Source: Delftia tsuruhatensis (lineage in GTDB: Bacteria > Pseudomonadota > Gammaproteobacteria > Burkholderiales > Burkholderiaceae_C). From it: DNA of 64,000 nt. The stretch is from assembly GCF_903815225.1 (NCBI RefSeq), contig NZ_LR813084.1:5108001-5172000 (forward strand). The letters run 5' to 3'. The translations under genes and the position numbers were made by a program. This document shows positions 52,331 through 61,128 of the stretch, in pieces (position 1 is the first letter of the stretch; each line of letters opens with the position of its first letter). A model generated the notes under the pieces. It saw only the letters and a program-made list of their open reading frames with translations, had not been told where the DNA came from and searched no databases.

Positions 52331-53736
52331 GCGGCCTCCTTCGTGCGACCGTCATCCTTGCCGGCCGCCTCGACCGCCTGAACCACCTGCTCCATCTTCA
52401 TGAACCTCGAACCCTTGACCAGAATGCTGCCCGCCTCGGGCAGCGCGGCACCGACCGCCTGCTGCAGCGATGCCATGTCCTCGAAATGCCGCGCGCCTTC
52501 ACCGAAGGCAGCCGCGGCCGATGCGCCCAGCGCGCCCAGCGTGAACAGCCGGGGAATGCCGCGGCTGCGCGCAAGCGCGCCGGCCTCGGCGTGGAATTGC
52601 GGCCCCTGGTCGCCGACCTCGCCCATGTCGCCCAGCACCAGCCACTGGGGCGCGGGCAGCTCGCGCAGCACCTCGATGGCCGCTGCCACCGAATCGGGGT
52701 TGGCGTTGTAGCTGTCGTCGACCACGGTGATGGTGCGCCCGCCGACGTTCACACCCAGCGCGCGCGAACGGCCCTGCACGGGCTCGAAGGCACTCAGGCC
52801 CCGCGCGATGTCGGCCAGCGCAACACCCGCGGCCTGTGCGCAGGCCGCCGCGGCCAGCGCATTGCGCACGTTGTGGCGGCCGGCGATGTGCAGGCGCACC
52901 GGGGCCTCGCCCCCGGGCGTGACCAGCGTGAACTGCCAGGCATCGCCCAGCCACAGTGCATCGCGCGCATGCACCTGGGCGCCGTCGCCGGACTCGCCGA
53001 ACAGTACACAGGCACGTGCACCGGCCAGTTCATGCCACAGCGGCGTGTACGTGTCGCCGGCCGGGAACACGGCCACGCCGTCGGCCGGCAGGGCCGCCAG
53101 CACGCTGCCGTTCTCGCGTGCGACGGCCTCGACCGTGTGCATGAACTCCTGGTGTTCGCGCTGGGCGTTGTTGACCAGTGCCACCGTGGGCTGGCCGATG
53201 GCGGCCAGCTCGGCGATCTCGCCGGGATGGTTCATGCCCATCTCCAGCACCGCCACGCGGTGCTGGCCGGTCATGCGCATCAGGCTCAGCGGCAGGCCGA
53301 TGGAGTTGTTGAAATTGCCGCGCGTGGCCAATGCCGCCTCGCCCGCATGGGCGCGCAGGATGGAGGCGACCATCTGCGTGACCGTGGTCTTGCCGTTGCT
53401 GCCTGTGACGGCGATCAGCGGCAGCGCGAAGCGCGCGCGCCAGGCCGTGGCCAGCGCGCCCAGGGCGCGCAGCGTGTCGGGCACTTCGATGCCGGACAGG
53501 CCTGCCGCCTCCAGGCCGCCATGGGCCAGGGCCGCCGCCGCACCGGCTTCGCGGGCCTGGGCCAGGAACTGGTTGGCATCGAAACGCTCGCCCTTGAGGG
53601 CGACGAACAGGTCCCCGGCCTGCAGCGTGCGGGTATCGGTGTGCACGCGCGCGAGCTGGGTCTGGCCGTCTCCGACCAGCCGGGCTTCGGGGAGTTGCGA
53701 CCGGATCAATTCCAGCGCTTGTTGCAAGGTCATCAT
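52321..53736 (-). CDS. murF: UDP-MurNAc-tripeptide--D-Ala-D-Ala ligase MurF
   Basis: A 471-aa ligase adding D-Ala-D-Ala to the UDP-MurNAc-tripeptide. Marks: VHTDTRTLQAGDLFVALKGERFD at the N-terminus, ATP loop VTGSNGKTTVTQM, GMNHPGEIAELA, DDSYNANPDSVAAAIEVL. Two consecutive Met codons start it, the first overlapping the murE stop. Confidence 0.97.
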   Translation of the reverse strand: MMTLQQALELIRSQLPEARLVGDGQTQLARVHTDTRTLQAGDLFVALKGERFDANQFLAQAREAGAAAALAHGGLEAAGLSGIEVPDTLRALGALATAWRARFALPLIAVTGSNGKTTVTQMVASILRAHAGEAALATRGNFNNSIGLPLSLMRMTGQHRVAVLEMGMNHPGEIAELAAIGQPTVALVNNAQREHQEFMHTVEAVARENGSVLAALPADGVAVFPAGDTYTPLWHELAGARACVLFGESGDGAQVHARDALWLGDAWQFTLVTPGGEAPVRLHIAGRHNVRNALAAAACAQAAGVALADIARGLSAFEPVQGRSRALGVNVGGRTITVVDDSYNANPDSVAAAIEVLRELPAPQWLVLGDMGEVGDQGPQFHAEAGALARSRGIPRLFTLGALGASAAAAFGEGARHFEDMASLQQAVGAALPEAGSILVKGSRFMKMEQVVQAVEAAGKDDGRTKEAACC

Positions 53737-55262
53737 GACCGCTTCTTTCCTTCACGGGCCGCCAGCGCCTTGCGCGCCTCGGCCATGTCGGAGAACGGAT
53801 GGCGCAGGCCCGCCGTCTCCTGGTAGTCCTCGTGTCCCTTGCCGGCGATCAGCACCACGTCGCGTTCGCTGGCGTGAGCGATCGCCTGGGCGATGGCCGC
53901 CGCGCGATCGGCCTGGACAAGCAGGTTCTCGCCCGGCTGCATGCCGGCCAGGATCTGGTCGATGATGCGGCCGGGCACTTCGCTGCGCGGGTTGTCGCTG
54001 GTGACCAGCACGCAGTCGGCATTCTTCTGGGCGGCCTGCCCCATGAGCGGCCGCTTGCTGGCATCGCGGTCGCCGCCGCAGCCGAACACGCACCACAACC
54101 TGCCCTGGCGTTGCTCGGCCGCCGGACGCAGCGCGCGCAGCGCCTGGTCCAGCGCGTCGGGCGTATGGGCATAGTCCACGGCCACCAGCGGCTGGCCCGG
54201 CTGGGCCATCTGCTGCATGCGCCCCGGCACGGGCTCCAGGTGGGAGCAGGCGGCGACGGCATCGTCCAGGCTCAGGCCCAGGCTGCGCAGCGTGGCCAGC
54301 ACCCCCAGCAGGTTGGAGACGTTGTACTGGCCCACCATGCGCGTGTGCATGCGCAGGCTGCGGCCGGCCTCGATCACGGTGAAACCCAGGCCCTCTGCGC
54401 CCAAAGCGATGTCCTTGGCCTGCAGGCGCGCCGCGCCTTCGATGGAGATGCTCCAGACATCGAGCGCGGCGGACTGCGGACGCGACTGCAGGCGTGCCCA
54501 CAGGCGCGCACCGTGCGCATCGTCCACATTGACGACGGCCGCCTGCAGGCCGGGCCAGTCGAACAGCGCGGCCTTGGCCTCCCAATAGGCCTGCATGCTG
54601 CCGTGGTAGTCGAGATGGTCCTGCGTGAAATTGGTGAACAGCGCCACGCGGATGCGCGTGCCGTCCAGTCGGTGCTCGACGATGCCGATGGAGGACGCCT
54701 CGATGGCGCAGGCTGCCAGGCCCGCGTCGGCATATTCACGCAATGCACGCTGCAGCCGCACGGGGTCGGGCGTGGTCATGCCCGTGGGCTCCAGCGCGGG
54801 CGGCACGCCCACGCCCAGCGTGCCCACCAGGGCACATCCGCGGCGCCCCTGCAGCGTCACCCGGGCCAGCGCATGGGCCAGCCACCAGGCCGTGGTGGTC
54901 TTGCCGTTGGTGCCGGTCACGGCCAGCACATCGACCTGCCCGCTGGGATGCGCGAACCACTGGTCGGCGATCAGGCCCGTGGCGGCCTTGAGACCGGGCA
55001 GCGCGGCGATGCGCTCGCCGCCGAAGCCGAAGGCTTGCACTCCCTCGGCCTCGACCAGGCAGGCCACGGCACCGCGCTCCAGCGCAGAGGCCACATGGGC
55101 ACGACCATCGGTGGCCGCGCCAGGCCAGGCGATGAAGGCGTCGCCGGGGCGGACCTTGCGGCTGTCGGTCTGCAGCGTGCCGGCCCCCTTCAGGCGGGCA
55201 CCCAGCCAATGGACGGCCTCGGCAGCCGAGGACAGCATGGCGATGGCTGGGGAGTCGCTCAT
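53733..55262 (-). CDS. murE: UDP-MurNAc-dipeptide--meso-DAP ligase MurE
   Basis: A 509-aa ligase adding the third residue to the stem peptide. ATP loop AVTGTNGKTTTAWW, TNFTQDHLDYHGSM and CVFGCGGDRDASKRPLM are family marks. The motif TSDNPRSE (DNPR) indicates meso-diaminopimelate rather than lysine as substrate, as expected for a Gram-negative wall. Overlaps ftsI and murF by 4 bp each. Confidence 0.97.
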   Translation of the reverse strand: MSDSPAIAMLSSAAEAVHWLGARLKGAGTLQTDSRKVRPGDAFIAWPGAATDGRAHVASALERGAVACLVEAEGVQAFGFGGERIAALPGLKAATGLIADQWFAHPSGQVDVLAVTGTNGKTTTAWWLAHALARVTLQGRRGCALVGTLGVGVPPALEPTGMTTPDPVRLQRALREYADAGLAACAIEASSIGIVEHRLDGTRIRVALFTNFTQDHLDYHGSMQAYWEAKAALFDWPGLQAAVVNVDDAHGARLWARLQSRPQSAALDVWSISIEGAARLQAKDIALGAEGLGFTVIEAGRSLRMHTRMVGQYNVSNLLGVLATLRSLGLSLDDAVAACSHLEPVPGRMQQMAQPGQPLVAVDYAHTPDALDQALRALRPAAEQRQGRLWCVFGCGGDRDASKRPLMGQAAQKNADCVLVTSDNPRSEVPGRIIDQILAGMQPGENLLVQADRAAAIAQAIAHASERDVVLIAGKGHEDYQETAGLRHPFSDMAEARKALAAREGKKRS

Positions 55263-57007
55263 AGCGAAGGCTCCTCCACGGGGTTGGCGACGATCAAGGG
55301 CTTGACTTCCATATCAGGCTGCACGCCCATCAGGCGCAGCGTCTGCTGCACCACTTCGCTGAACACGGGCGCCGCCACCGTGCCGCCATAGATGGTGCCG
55401 GCGCTGGGCTCGTCCACCATCACGGCGACGATGATGCGCGGGTTCTCGATGGGCGCCATGCCCGTGAACCAGGCGCGGTACTTGCCGGCCGCATAGCCCT
55501 TGCCCTGCTGCTTGCGCGCCGTGCCGGACTTGCCGCCCACCGAGTAGCCGATGGTCTGGGCACGCTGGCCCGTGCCGCCGGGACCGGCCGCCAGGGCCAG
55601 CATCTTGCGCACCTCGTTGGCCGTGCGCGGCGAGAACACGGGCACGCCCACGGGCGGCTCGTCGGTCTTGATCATGGTGGCGGGAATCACCCGCCCCCCA
55701 TTGGCGAAGACGGTATAGCTGCGCGTCATCTGCAGCAGGCTGGCGGACAGGCCGTAGCCATAGCCCATGGTGGCCTGCTCGACGGGCCGCCAGGTCTTGT
55801 ACGGACGCAGGCGTCCGCTGGCCGCGCCCGGGAACGAGATCTGCGGCTTCTGGCCGAAGCCGACGGCCGAGAAGGTCTCCCACATGTCCTTGGCCGGCAT
55901 CTGCAGCGCGATCTTGGTCGTGCCCACGTTGCTGGACTTCTGGATCACGCCGGCCACGGTCAGCAGGCCATAGTTGTGGGTATCCGAAATCGTCGAGCCG
56001 GTCACGTTGACGCGGCCCGGCGAGGTGTCTATCGGTGTTTCCGGCTTGAACCGGCCTGATTCCAGCGCCAGACCGATGGTGATGGGCTTCATGGTCGAGC
56101 CGGGCTCGAAGGTGTCGGTGATGGCGCGGTTGCGCAACTGCTCGCCGGTCAGGTTCTTGCGCTTGTCAGGCACATAGCTGGGGTAGTTGGCCAGCGCAAG
56201 CAGCTCGCCCGTGTGCGCATCCATGACCACCACGCTGCCGGCCTTGGCCTTGTGGGCGATGACCTGGTCCTTGAGCTTCTGGTAGGCGAAGTACTGCACC
56301 TTGCTGTCCACGGACAGCTGGATATCGCGCCCGTCCTGGGGCGGCACTTCCTCGCCCACGCCCTCGACCACGCGGCCCAGGCGGTCCTTGATCACGCGCC
56401 GCGAACCGGGCTTGCCGCCCAGTTCCTTGTCGAACGCCAGCTCCATGCCCTCCTGGCCCTGGTCTTCCACGTTGGTGAAGCCCACGATGTGGGCGGCCGA
56501 TTCGCCCTCGGGGTACTGGCGCTTGTATTCCTTGCGCTGGTAGATGCCCTTGATGTTGAGCGCCTGGATCTGCTGGCCCACATCCCAGTCGAGCTGGCGC
56601 TTGATCCAGACGAAGGTCTTGTCCTCGTCGGCCAGCTTGTCCATCAGTGCGGGCAGCGGCATCTCCATGAGCGACGCCAGTTGCTTGAGCTTGGCCTTGA
56701 CCTCGGGGTCGTCCTGCTCCACGTCCTCCGGGATGGCCCAGATGCTGGCCGCCGGCACGCTGGAGGCCAGGATCAGGCCGTTGCGGTCCAGCAGGCGGCC
56801 TCGGTTGGCGGGCAACTCCAGCGTACGTGCAAAGCGCACCTGACCCTGGCGCTGGAAGAAGTCGTTGCCGAACACCTGCACATAGGCCGCCCGCGCCCCC
56901 AGGCCGACGAAGCCCAGGGCCAGCATGGCCACGATCATCTTGCTGCGCCACAAGGGTGTCTTGGAGGCCAGCAGGGGGCTGGAGGTGTAGAGCACGGAGC
57001 GTGTCAT
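55259..57007 (-). CDS. ftsI: Septal transpeptidase FtsI (PBP3)
   Basis: A 582-aa class B penicillin-binding protein that cross-links septal peptidoglycan. An N-terminal anchor (MIVAMLALGFVGLGARAAYV) is followed by the dimerisation domain (LPANRGRLLDRNGLILAS) and the transpeptidase domain with active-site Ser in EPGSTMKPITIG (SxxK), KSSNVGTTKIAL (SxN) and GGKSGTARK (KTG-type, here KSG). Overlaps ftsL by 4 bp. Confidence 0.97.
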   Translation of the reverse strand: MTRSVLYTSSPLLASKTPLWRSKMIVAMLALGFVGLGARAAYVQVFGNDFFQRQGQVRFARTLELPANRGRLLDRNGLILASSVPAASIWAIPEDVEQDDPEVKAKLKQLASLMEMPLPALMDKLADEDKTFVWIKRQLDWDVGQQIQALNIKGIYQRKEYKRQYPEGESAAHIVGFTNVEDQGQEGMELAFDKELGGKPGSRRVIKDRLGRVVEGVGEEVPPQDGRDIQLSVDSKVQYFAYQKLKDQVIAHKAKAGSVVVMDAHTGELLALANYPSYVPDKRKNLTGEQLRNRAITDTFEPGSTMKPITIGLALESGRFKPETPIDTSPGRVNVTGSTISDTHNYGLLTVAGVIQKSSNVGTTKIALQMPAKDMWETFSAVGFGQKPQISFPGAASGRLRPYKTWRPVEQATMGYGYGLSASLLQMTRSYTVFANGGRVIPATMIKTDEPPVGVPVFSPRTANEVRKMLALAAGPGGTGQRAQTIGYSVGGKSGTARKQQGKGYAAGKYRAWFTGMAPIENPRIIVAVMVDEPSAGTIYGGTVAAPVFSEVVQQTLRLMGVQPDMEVKPLIVANPVEEPSL

Positions 57008-57288
57008 GGAGCGACTCCCGTGCGCGCATCGTCATTGACGTACTGGGCGATGGCCGGCGTGGCCGGCTTCATCTGCAGGCGCTCACGCGCCATCACCTCG
57101 ATGCGCTGGGGCGTGGCCTGCGCCCGCTTTTCCACCTGCAGGCGCTGCTGCTCCGTGGCCAGGCGGCGCGACTCGGCCACGGCCCTGTCCAGTTCGGTGA
57201 ACAGCCGGCGCGACTCGTACTGCGTGTGCACGAGAAAGACGGCGCTGGCCATCACCGCCAGCAGCAGCATGAGATTCAGGCGCAGCAT
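57004..57288 (-). CDS. ftsL: Cell division protein FtsL
   Basis: A 94-aa bitopic protein: a short cytoplasmic tail, one membrane segment (LNLMLLLAVMASAVFLVH) and a periplasmic coiled coil (ESRRLFTELDRAVAESRRLATEQ). It forms the FtsQLB complex that licenses FtsWI. Its place between rsmH and ftsI is the conserved one. 40 bp separate it from rsmH. Confidence 0.92.
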   Translation of the reverse strand: MLRLNLMLLLAVMASAVFLVHTQYESRRLFTELDRAVAESRRLATEQQRLQVEKRAQATPQRIEVMARERLQMKPATPAIAQYVNDDARTGVAP

Positions 57289-57328
57289 GCCCCGTCCCTC
57301 CCCTGCCGCATGGAGCCGATGCCGCGAC

Positions 57329-58258
57329 TCATGCAGGCACCTCGGTACGTACGGCCACGCGCATCACGGCCGAGCGCGAGCGCGGATTGGCGGTGACCTC
57401 GGCCTCTCCGGGCTTGATGCGGCCCAGCGCCTGCAGGCGCATGGGCGTGGGCGCGGCAAAGGGCGCCCGGCGGTCATAGACTTCCTTGGAGTGTCTGGCG
57501 ATGAATTGCTTGACGATGCGGTCTTCCAGCGAGTGAAAGCTGATCACCACCAGGCGCCCGCCCGGCGCGAGCACGCGCAGGCTGGCTTCTAGCGCCTGCT
57601 CGAGTTCCTCAAGCTCGGCATTGATGAAAATCCGAAGAGCCTGGAATGTGCGTGTCGCTGGGTTCTGCCCAGCCTCGCGGGTCCGGACCGCGCCAGCCAC
57701 GAGCTCGGCAAGCTCCGCGGTGTTGCGGAGAGGCCCCTGGCTTTCGCGTCGAGCAACAATCGCCTTTGCAATGGGGCCAGCAAACCGTTCTTCGCCGTAG
57801 TCACGTATCACCTCCGCAATCTGCTGCGCATCGGCCTCCGCCAGCCAGTCCGCCACACTCTGGCCGCGCGTGGTATCCATGCGCATGTCCAGCGGGCCTT
57901 CGAAGCGAAAGCTGAATCCGCGCTCGGGGTTGTCGATCTGGGGGGAGCTCACGCCCAGATCCATCAGCACGCCCCGCACACTGGCGGCGGGCAGCTCGGC
58001 CAGGTGGCGAAAGCCCTCGTGCCGAATCGAAAAACGCGCATCGGTGATGCGCGCTGCCTCTTCGATCGCGTCCGGGTCCTTGTCGAACGCCAGCAAGGCC
58101 CCATCCGGCCCCAGCCGCTGCAGGATGCGCCGGGAATGTCCGCCTCGCCCGAACGTCGCGTCCACCCACTGCCCGGCAATGGGCTGCGCGGCACCGTCCA
58201 GCAGCGCGTCGACGGCCTCGTCGAGCAAAACGGTGATGTGTTGCAACGGCTGATTCAA
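57329..58258 (-). CDS. rsmH: 16S rRNA m4C1402 methyltransferase RsmH (MraW)
   Basis: A 309-aa SAM methyltransferase modifying C1402 in the ribosomal P site. SAM-binding WVDATFGRGGHSRRIL, DKDPDAI, and VLMDLGVSSPQID plus FSFRFEGPLDMRMD are family marks; ISFHSLEDRIVK is near the C-terminus. Between about 57590 and 57800 the codon choice changes (CTT, ATT, CGA, CGG, TTC/GAG mixes) relative to the strongly CTG/CGC/GCC-biased flanks, though the protein stays intact; this may be a small recombination patch. Confidence 0.96.
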   Translation of the reverse strand: MNQPLQHITVLLDEAVDALLDGAAQPIAGQWVDATFGRGGHSRRILQRLGPDGALLAFDKDPDAIEEAARITDARFSIRHEGFRHLAELPAASVRGVLMDLGVSSPQIDNPERGFSFRFEGPLDMRMDTTRGQSVADWLAEADAQQIAEVIRDYGEERFAGPIAKAIVARRESQGPLRNTAELAELVAGAVRTREAGQNPATRTFQALRIFINAELEELEQALEASLRVLAPGGRLVVISFHSLEDRIVKQFIARHSKEVYDRRAPFAAPTPMRLQALGRIKPGEAEVTANPRSRSAVMRVAVRTEVPA

Positions 58259-58273
58259 GAAAACGCCTCTTTC

Positions 58274-58702
58274 CTAGAACGCAAAATCCTGGAAGGCCGC
58301 AGGCATCTCCTCCTGCATGGCCTTCGCTTCCTGTGCCTCATAAGTGGCCTTGTCCCACAGCTCGAAATGGTTGCCCATGCCCAGCAGCACGACCTCCTTG
58401 GTCAGGCCCACCGCCTCGCGCAACTCGGGCGACACCAGCACGCGACCGGTGGCATCCATGTCCACGTCCATGGCGTTGCCCAGGAAGATGCGCTTCCACC
58501 ATTGCGCCGACATCGGCAGCTGCGCGATGCGCTCGCGAAACTGCAGCCACTCGGTGCGCGGAAACAGCATCAGGCAACCATGGGGATGTTTGGTGAGGGT
58601 GACCTGGCCCTGGGCCATGGCCAGGAGGGCGTCACGATGCCGGGTCGGCACGGACAGCCGCCCCTTTCCATCGAGATTCAGCGAGGACGCCCCTTGAAAC
58701 AC
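58274..58702 (-). CDS. mraZ: Transcriptional regulator MraZ
   Basis: A 142-aa protein with two AbrB-like halves, each with a DxxxR motif: NLDGKGRLSVPTRHR and DATGRVLVSPELRE. MraZ binds repeats upstream of its own gene and represses the dcw cluster in E. coli. The start is GTG. It heads the cluster; a -10-like TACAGT (58790-58795) and TTGTGA (58812-58817) with a 16-bp spacer on the minus strand form a possible promoter. Confidence 0.95.
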   Translation of the reverse strand: MFQGASSLNLDGKGRLSVPTRHRDALLAMAQGQVTLTKHPHGCLMLFPRTEWLQFRERIAQLPMSAQWWKRIFLGNAMDVDMDATGRVLVSPELREAVGLTKEVVLLGMGNHFELWDKATYEAQEAKAMQEEMPAAFQDFAF

Positions 58703-59002
58703 GGTCAGTCACCCCGGTCGGTTGGAGCCATCGCGTCCCGGACATCGGGCCACAAAGGCAACTTTCACCACTTAATTGCACTTTTTTGCACTGTAGCAGC
58801 AATTTGGTGTTTCACAACCCGGGAACGGACAATTATTTGCAATGAAATCAACGACTTAGAGATCGAATGCAATGTGAGTACTGACAAAAAACCAAGGCTT
58901 TACAAGCACTTAGGGGGGTGACTGCAAGTGAACTCTCAATGCCGGCAGGCAATTGCAACGATTCAATTCGCTGGCGACCGGGTGCAACTCGGGCGACCCT
59001 CC
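58703..59002 (-). promoter_or_regulatory. Upstream region of the dcw cluster
   Basis: This gap between mraZ and the hslU terminator holds no gene. It is less GC-rich than its flanks. A possible promoter on the minus strand is TTGTGA (58812-58817), 16 bp, TACAGT (58790-58795), giving an 80-nt leader before mraZ. Expected MraZ sites (short TGGG-type repeats about 10 bp apart) are not clear: only two GTGG words are seen in the leader at non-standard spacing. Confidence 0.45.
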
Positions 59003-59040
59003 TACAAAAAGTGACTGCCCGCCAATGCGGGCAGTCACTT
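59003..59040 (-). terminator. Terminator of hslVU
   Basis: A 14-bp perfect stem (59009-59022 and 59027-59040; aagtgactgcccgc / gcgggcagtcactt) with a 4-nt loop. On the minus strand five T residues follow. It lies about 70 bp after the hslU stop. Confidence 0.88.
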
Positions 59041-59110
59041 CGGAACGCAGGCTCAACGGCCGGCCCCGGGGGGCACGGACACCCGGCAAACGGCATGCCG
59101 GGCGGCGATC

Positions 59111-60430
59111 TCAGAGGATGAAGCGCGAGAGGTCCTCGTCCTGGCTCAGCGACTGCAGGCGCTGGTCCACGTAGGCCGCGTCGATGGTGACGGTCTGGCC
59201 CGAGAGCCTGGCGGCGTCGAAGCTGACCTCGTCCAGCAGGCGCTCCAGCACGGTGGACAGGCGGCGTGCGCCGATGTTCTCGGTGCGCTCGTTGACCTCG
59301 AAGGCGATGCCGGCCAGCCGGGTGATGCCCTCGGGAGTGAACTCCAGCGTCACGCCCTCGGTGGCCAGCAGGGCCTGATACTGCTTGACCAGCGAGGCGT
59401 GGGTCTGGGTCAGTATGGCCTCGAAGTCCTGGACCGAAAGCGAATCGAGTTCCACGCGGATCGGGAAGCGCCCCTGCAGCTCCGGGATGAGGTCGCTGGG
59501 TTTGGACAGGTGGAAGGCGCCCGAGGCGATGAACAGGATATGGTCCGTCTTGACCATGCCGTACTTGGTGGTCACGCTGGTGCCCTCGACCAGGGGCAGC
59601 AGATCGCGCTGCACGCCCTGGCGCGAGACATCGGATCCGCTGGTCTCCTGGCGCGTGGCGACCTTGTCGATCTCGTCGATGAAGACGATGCCGTTTTGCT
59701 CCGCATTGGCGATGGCGCGCGTGCGCACGTCGTCCTCGTTGACGAGCTTGGCGGCTTCCTCCTCGGTGAGCAGCTTCATGGCCTCGGCGATGCGCAGCTT
59801 GCGCGTCTTGCGCTTTTCCTGACCCATCTGGCTGAACATGCCGCGCAACTGCTCGGCCATCTCCTCCATGCCCTGGGGGCCCATGATCTGCACCTGGGGC
59901 GGCGCATCGGCGACATCGATCTCGATTTCCTTGTCGTCGAGCTGGCCTTCGCGCAGCTTCTTGCGAAAGACCTGGCGCGCCGTGTTGTCCGCAGCCACCT
60001 CGCCACTGCGGGCCTGGGGCACGAGCACGTCAAGGATGCGGTCCTCGGCCGCATCCTCGGCGCGCAGGCGCAGCTTCCTGATGTCGGCCTCGCGCGTCTG
60101 CTTGACAGCCACCTCGGCCAGGTCGCGGATGATGGCATCCACGTCCTTGCCCACATAGCCGACCTCGGTGAACTTGGTGGCCTCCACCTTGATGAAGGGC
60201 GCATCGGCCAGCCGCGCCAGGCGGCGCGCGATCTCGGTCTTGCCCACGCCCGTGGGGCCGATCATGAGGATGTTCTTGGGCGTGATCTCCTGGCGCAGGC
60301 CGTCGGCGACCTTCTGGCGGCGCCAGCGGTTGCGCAGCGCGATGGCCACGGCGCGCTTGGCGCCGGCCTGGCCGACGATGTGGTGGTCCAGTTCGGAGAC
60401 GATCTCCTGGGGAGTCATGGCAGAGGACAT
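59111..60430 (-). CDS. hslU: ATP-dependent protease ATPase subunit HslU
   Basis: A 439-aa AAA+ unfoldase that feeds substrates into HslV. Marks: MTPQEIVSELDHHIVGQAGAKRAVA, Walker A MIGPTGVGKTEIARRLA, the pore loop region VGYVGKDVD, Walker B NGIVFIDEIDKVA, and the C-terminal DLSRFIL that docks into HslV. The frame extends upstream, but MSSAMTPQEIV is the homologous start. Confidence 0.97.
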   Translation of the reverse strand: MSSAMTPQEIVSELDHHIVGQAGAKRAVAIALRNRWRRQKVADGLRQEITPKNILMIGPTGVGKTEIARRLARLADAPFIKVEATKFTEVGYVGKDVDAIIRDLAEVAVKQTREADIRKLRLRAEDAAEDRILDVLVPQARSGEVAADNTARQVFRKKLREGQLDDKEIEIDVADAPPQVQIMGPQGMEEMAEQLRGMFSQMGQEKRKTRKLRIAEAMKLLTEEEAAKLVNEDDVRTRAIANAEQNGIVFIDEIDKVATRQETSGSDVSRQGVQRDLLPLVEGTSVTTKYGMVKTDHILFIASGAFHLSKPSDLIPELQGRFPIRVELDSLSVQDFEAILTQTHASLVKQYQALLATEGVTLEFTPEGITRLAGIAFEVNERTENIGARRLSTVLERLLDEVSFDAARLSGQTVTIDAAYVDQRLQSLSQDEDLSRFIL

Positions 60431-60532
60431 GGTGTCTATGAGGTCAAATCCGCCGCAGGCGTCCGTTGCACGGACCCTGTCGGCTATCAAATTCAGGGGG
60501 CCAGACGGCAGCACGGGGCCGCCGCCGAGGTC

Positions 60533-61078
<546 letters not shown>

Positions 61079-61128
61079 AGCGGTGGCAGATGAGGGCGGA
61101 CATTCCCTTGTCAAGGGCGCCCCGCGAA

